Below, piece by piece: positions 63,345-64,000 of a stretch of DNA of 64,000 nucleotides. A program made the position numbers and the translations under genes. A model generated the notes under the pieces. The model did no database searches. It worked only from the letters and a program-made list of their open reading frames with translations, and was not told the DNA's origin. The DNA lies in assembly GCA_030650995.1 (NCBI GenBank), contig JAUSCY010000027.1:30990-94989 (forward strand), in the 5' to 3' direction. Source of the stretch: Sheuella sp. Its GTDB lineage: Bacteria; Pseudomonadota; Gammaproteobacteria; Burkholderiales; Burkholderiaceae_B. Within the stretch, counting starts at the first letter, position 1. Every line of letters begins with the position of its first letter.

Positions 63345-64000
63345 TTAAAGCGCAGCTGCCTCAAACGCTGCTGCAGCGCGCGTCAGGCGGTCTTTCACAC
63401 CTGACCAATCTGCATCTTCAGGAATGTTTTCCCAAAGCAGTCGGACATAGCCCGATTGGTCAAGTGAGCGCAGGGTTGCATACAACGCCTGACCATAAGC
63501 GCCATGCTGTCCAGGCATGGAAATCCAGTCAACCTGGGGATGCAATGGCTGCGTACTTTGTGCATGAGAGTGGGAGACCAGCGCCATACGCTGGCCAGAT
63601 TCCAATTGCGGATTTTGTGCAAGCCTGAGTAGCGCCTCAATCGTGACGAGTTGCAAGGGTGTGTGCGGAGCATAGTGAGATTTCAATGCACCCGATACCC
63701 TTGGCGCATGCGCATCAGCAGCGCTGACTGATTGGTGCAGGACTTCCTCAAGCTGCGCGGCGGTAATATGTCCAGGACGTAATAAAACCGGACCGACTCC
63801 CTGATCGAGACGAGACAGATCAACAATAGTCGATTCAATCCCTACCTCGCTTGAACCGCCCTCAAGAACAGGCATGCCCTGTGCGACAAGCTCGGGAAAT
63901 TCACTACGCACGTGTGCCGCCTGTGTCGGAGAGACCTGACCGAATCTATTAGCGGAAGGTGCTGCAATACCACCCTGACCGGAAATTTTGCCCGCAGCGA
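63345..64000 (-). CDS. tsaC: Sua5/YwlC-type L-threonylcarbamoyladenylate synthase (5' end beyond the window)
   Basis: The frame is open on the minus strand from the window edge to the stop at 63345 (218 residues visible). It shows the YrdC-fold segment GGIAAPSANRFGQVSPTQ, VLEGGSSEVGIESTIVD, and GPVLLRPGHITAAQLEEV. The Sua5 C-terminal domain follows (SGALKSHYAPHTPLQLV). The protein makes the threonylcarbamoyl-AMP used for t6A in tRNA. Its start and the first part of YrdC lie outside the window. It converges on the truncated RraA-like frame. Confidence 0.9.
   Translation of the reverse strand, partial: AAGKISGQGGIAAPSANRFGQVSPTQAAHVRSEFPELVAQGMPVLEGGSSEVGIESTIVDLSRLDQGVGPVLLRPGHITAAQLEEVLHQSVSAADAHAPRVSGALKSHYAPHTPLQLVTIEALLRLAQNPQLESGQRMALVSHSHAQSTQPLHPQVDWISMPGQHGAYGQALYATLRSLDQSGYVRLLWENIPEDADWSGVKDRLTRAAAAFEAAAL

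Noticed and set aside
1..64000. Mobile elements, CRISPR arrays, tRNA or rRNA genes
   Set aside because: I looked for terminal repeats with transposase frames, regularly spaced repeats, and tRNA/rRNA sequence patterns, and saw none; a covariance-model scan would be needed to exclude a small RNA gene.

Overview
The window reads as chromosomal DNA of a betaproteobacterium of the order Burkholderiales, most likely family Alcaligenaceae. The reasons are: two orphan Bug/TctC-type solute receptors, a RuvB very close to the Bordetella protein as I remember it, the order minC-minD-minE, a double-length four-cassette UvrA, a PabB-PabC fusion, and many short acyl-CoA and hydroxy-acid operons. Base composition looks moderate and even. 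I saw no rRNA, tRNA, insertion sequence, prophage or CRISPR array. Coding density is very high and no gene-free stretch exceeds 300 bases.

Layout. 1-17.1 kb is mostly housekeeping: the 5' part of a threonine-dehydratase-type gene, ruvB, recQ, an orphan usher-like barrel protein, an OmpR/EnvZ-type two-component pair, a divergent cytochrome-bd-like gene pair, glnS, minCDE with a terminator, a hot-dog thioesterase, paaY, a YdcZ-type transporter, ettA and an acidic hypothetical gene. 17.1-22.65 kb is a leftward family-5 (peptide-type) ABC transporter operon.

22.75-36.8 kb is a leftward run of 13 closely spaced genes that looks like one catabolic unit. It has a LivK/LivH/LivM-LivG fusion/LivF importer, a cyclase-family hydrolase, an IclR regulator, a two-piece AtuA-like protein, a PRISE-like reductase, a Bug receptor, a thiolase-fold protein lacking the nucleophilic cysteine with its DUF35 partner, and an ADP-forming acyl-CoA synthetase. 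A 21-base inverted repeat lies upstream of the first gene and a hairpin terminator follows the last. The substrate cannot be read from the sequence.

37.0-44.7 kb holds an unrecognised 43-residue basic protein gene with a structured 3' region, a tandem UvrA (1883 residues) and a fused pabB-pabC. 44.7-49.6 kb is a leftward hydroxy-acid cluster (tcdA, FMN hydroxy-acid dehydrogenase, RraA-like aldolase, D-hydroxy-acid dehydrogenase, Bug receptor). 49.6-60.1 kb runs rightward: MFS transporter, ChaC, flavin reductase, FAD oxidoreductase, purU, AidB-like acyl-CoA dehydrogenase, CoA-transferase, ThDP enzyme and gcdH. 60.1-63.3 kb is a GntR regulator divergent from an IlvD/Edd-type dehydratase, with a perfect 16-base palindrome inside the promoter. 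A 5'-deleted RraA-like reading frame follows the dehydratase in the same frame behind one stop codon. The window ends inside a Sua5/TsaC gene.

Most notable: (1) the CydA-like protein keeps the Cyd fold and one haem ligand but has lost the other conserved haem and quinol residues; (2) the 13-gene catabolic unit; (3) the dehydratase / truncated RraA junction; (4) the palindrome-in-promoter between the GntR regulator and the dehydratase; (5) the 43-residue gene with its two-hairpin tail.
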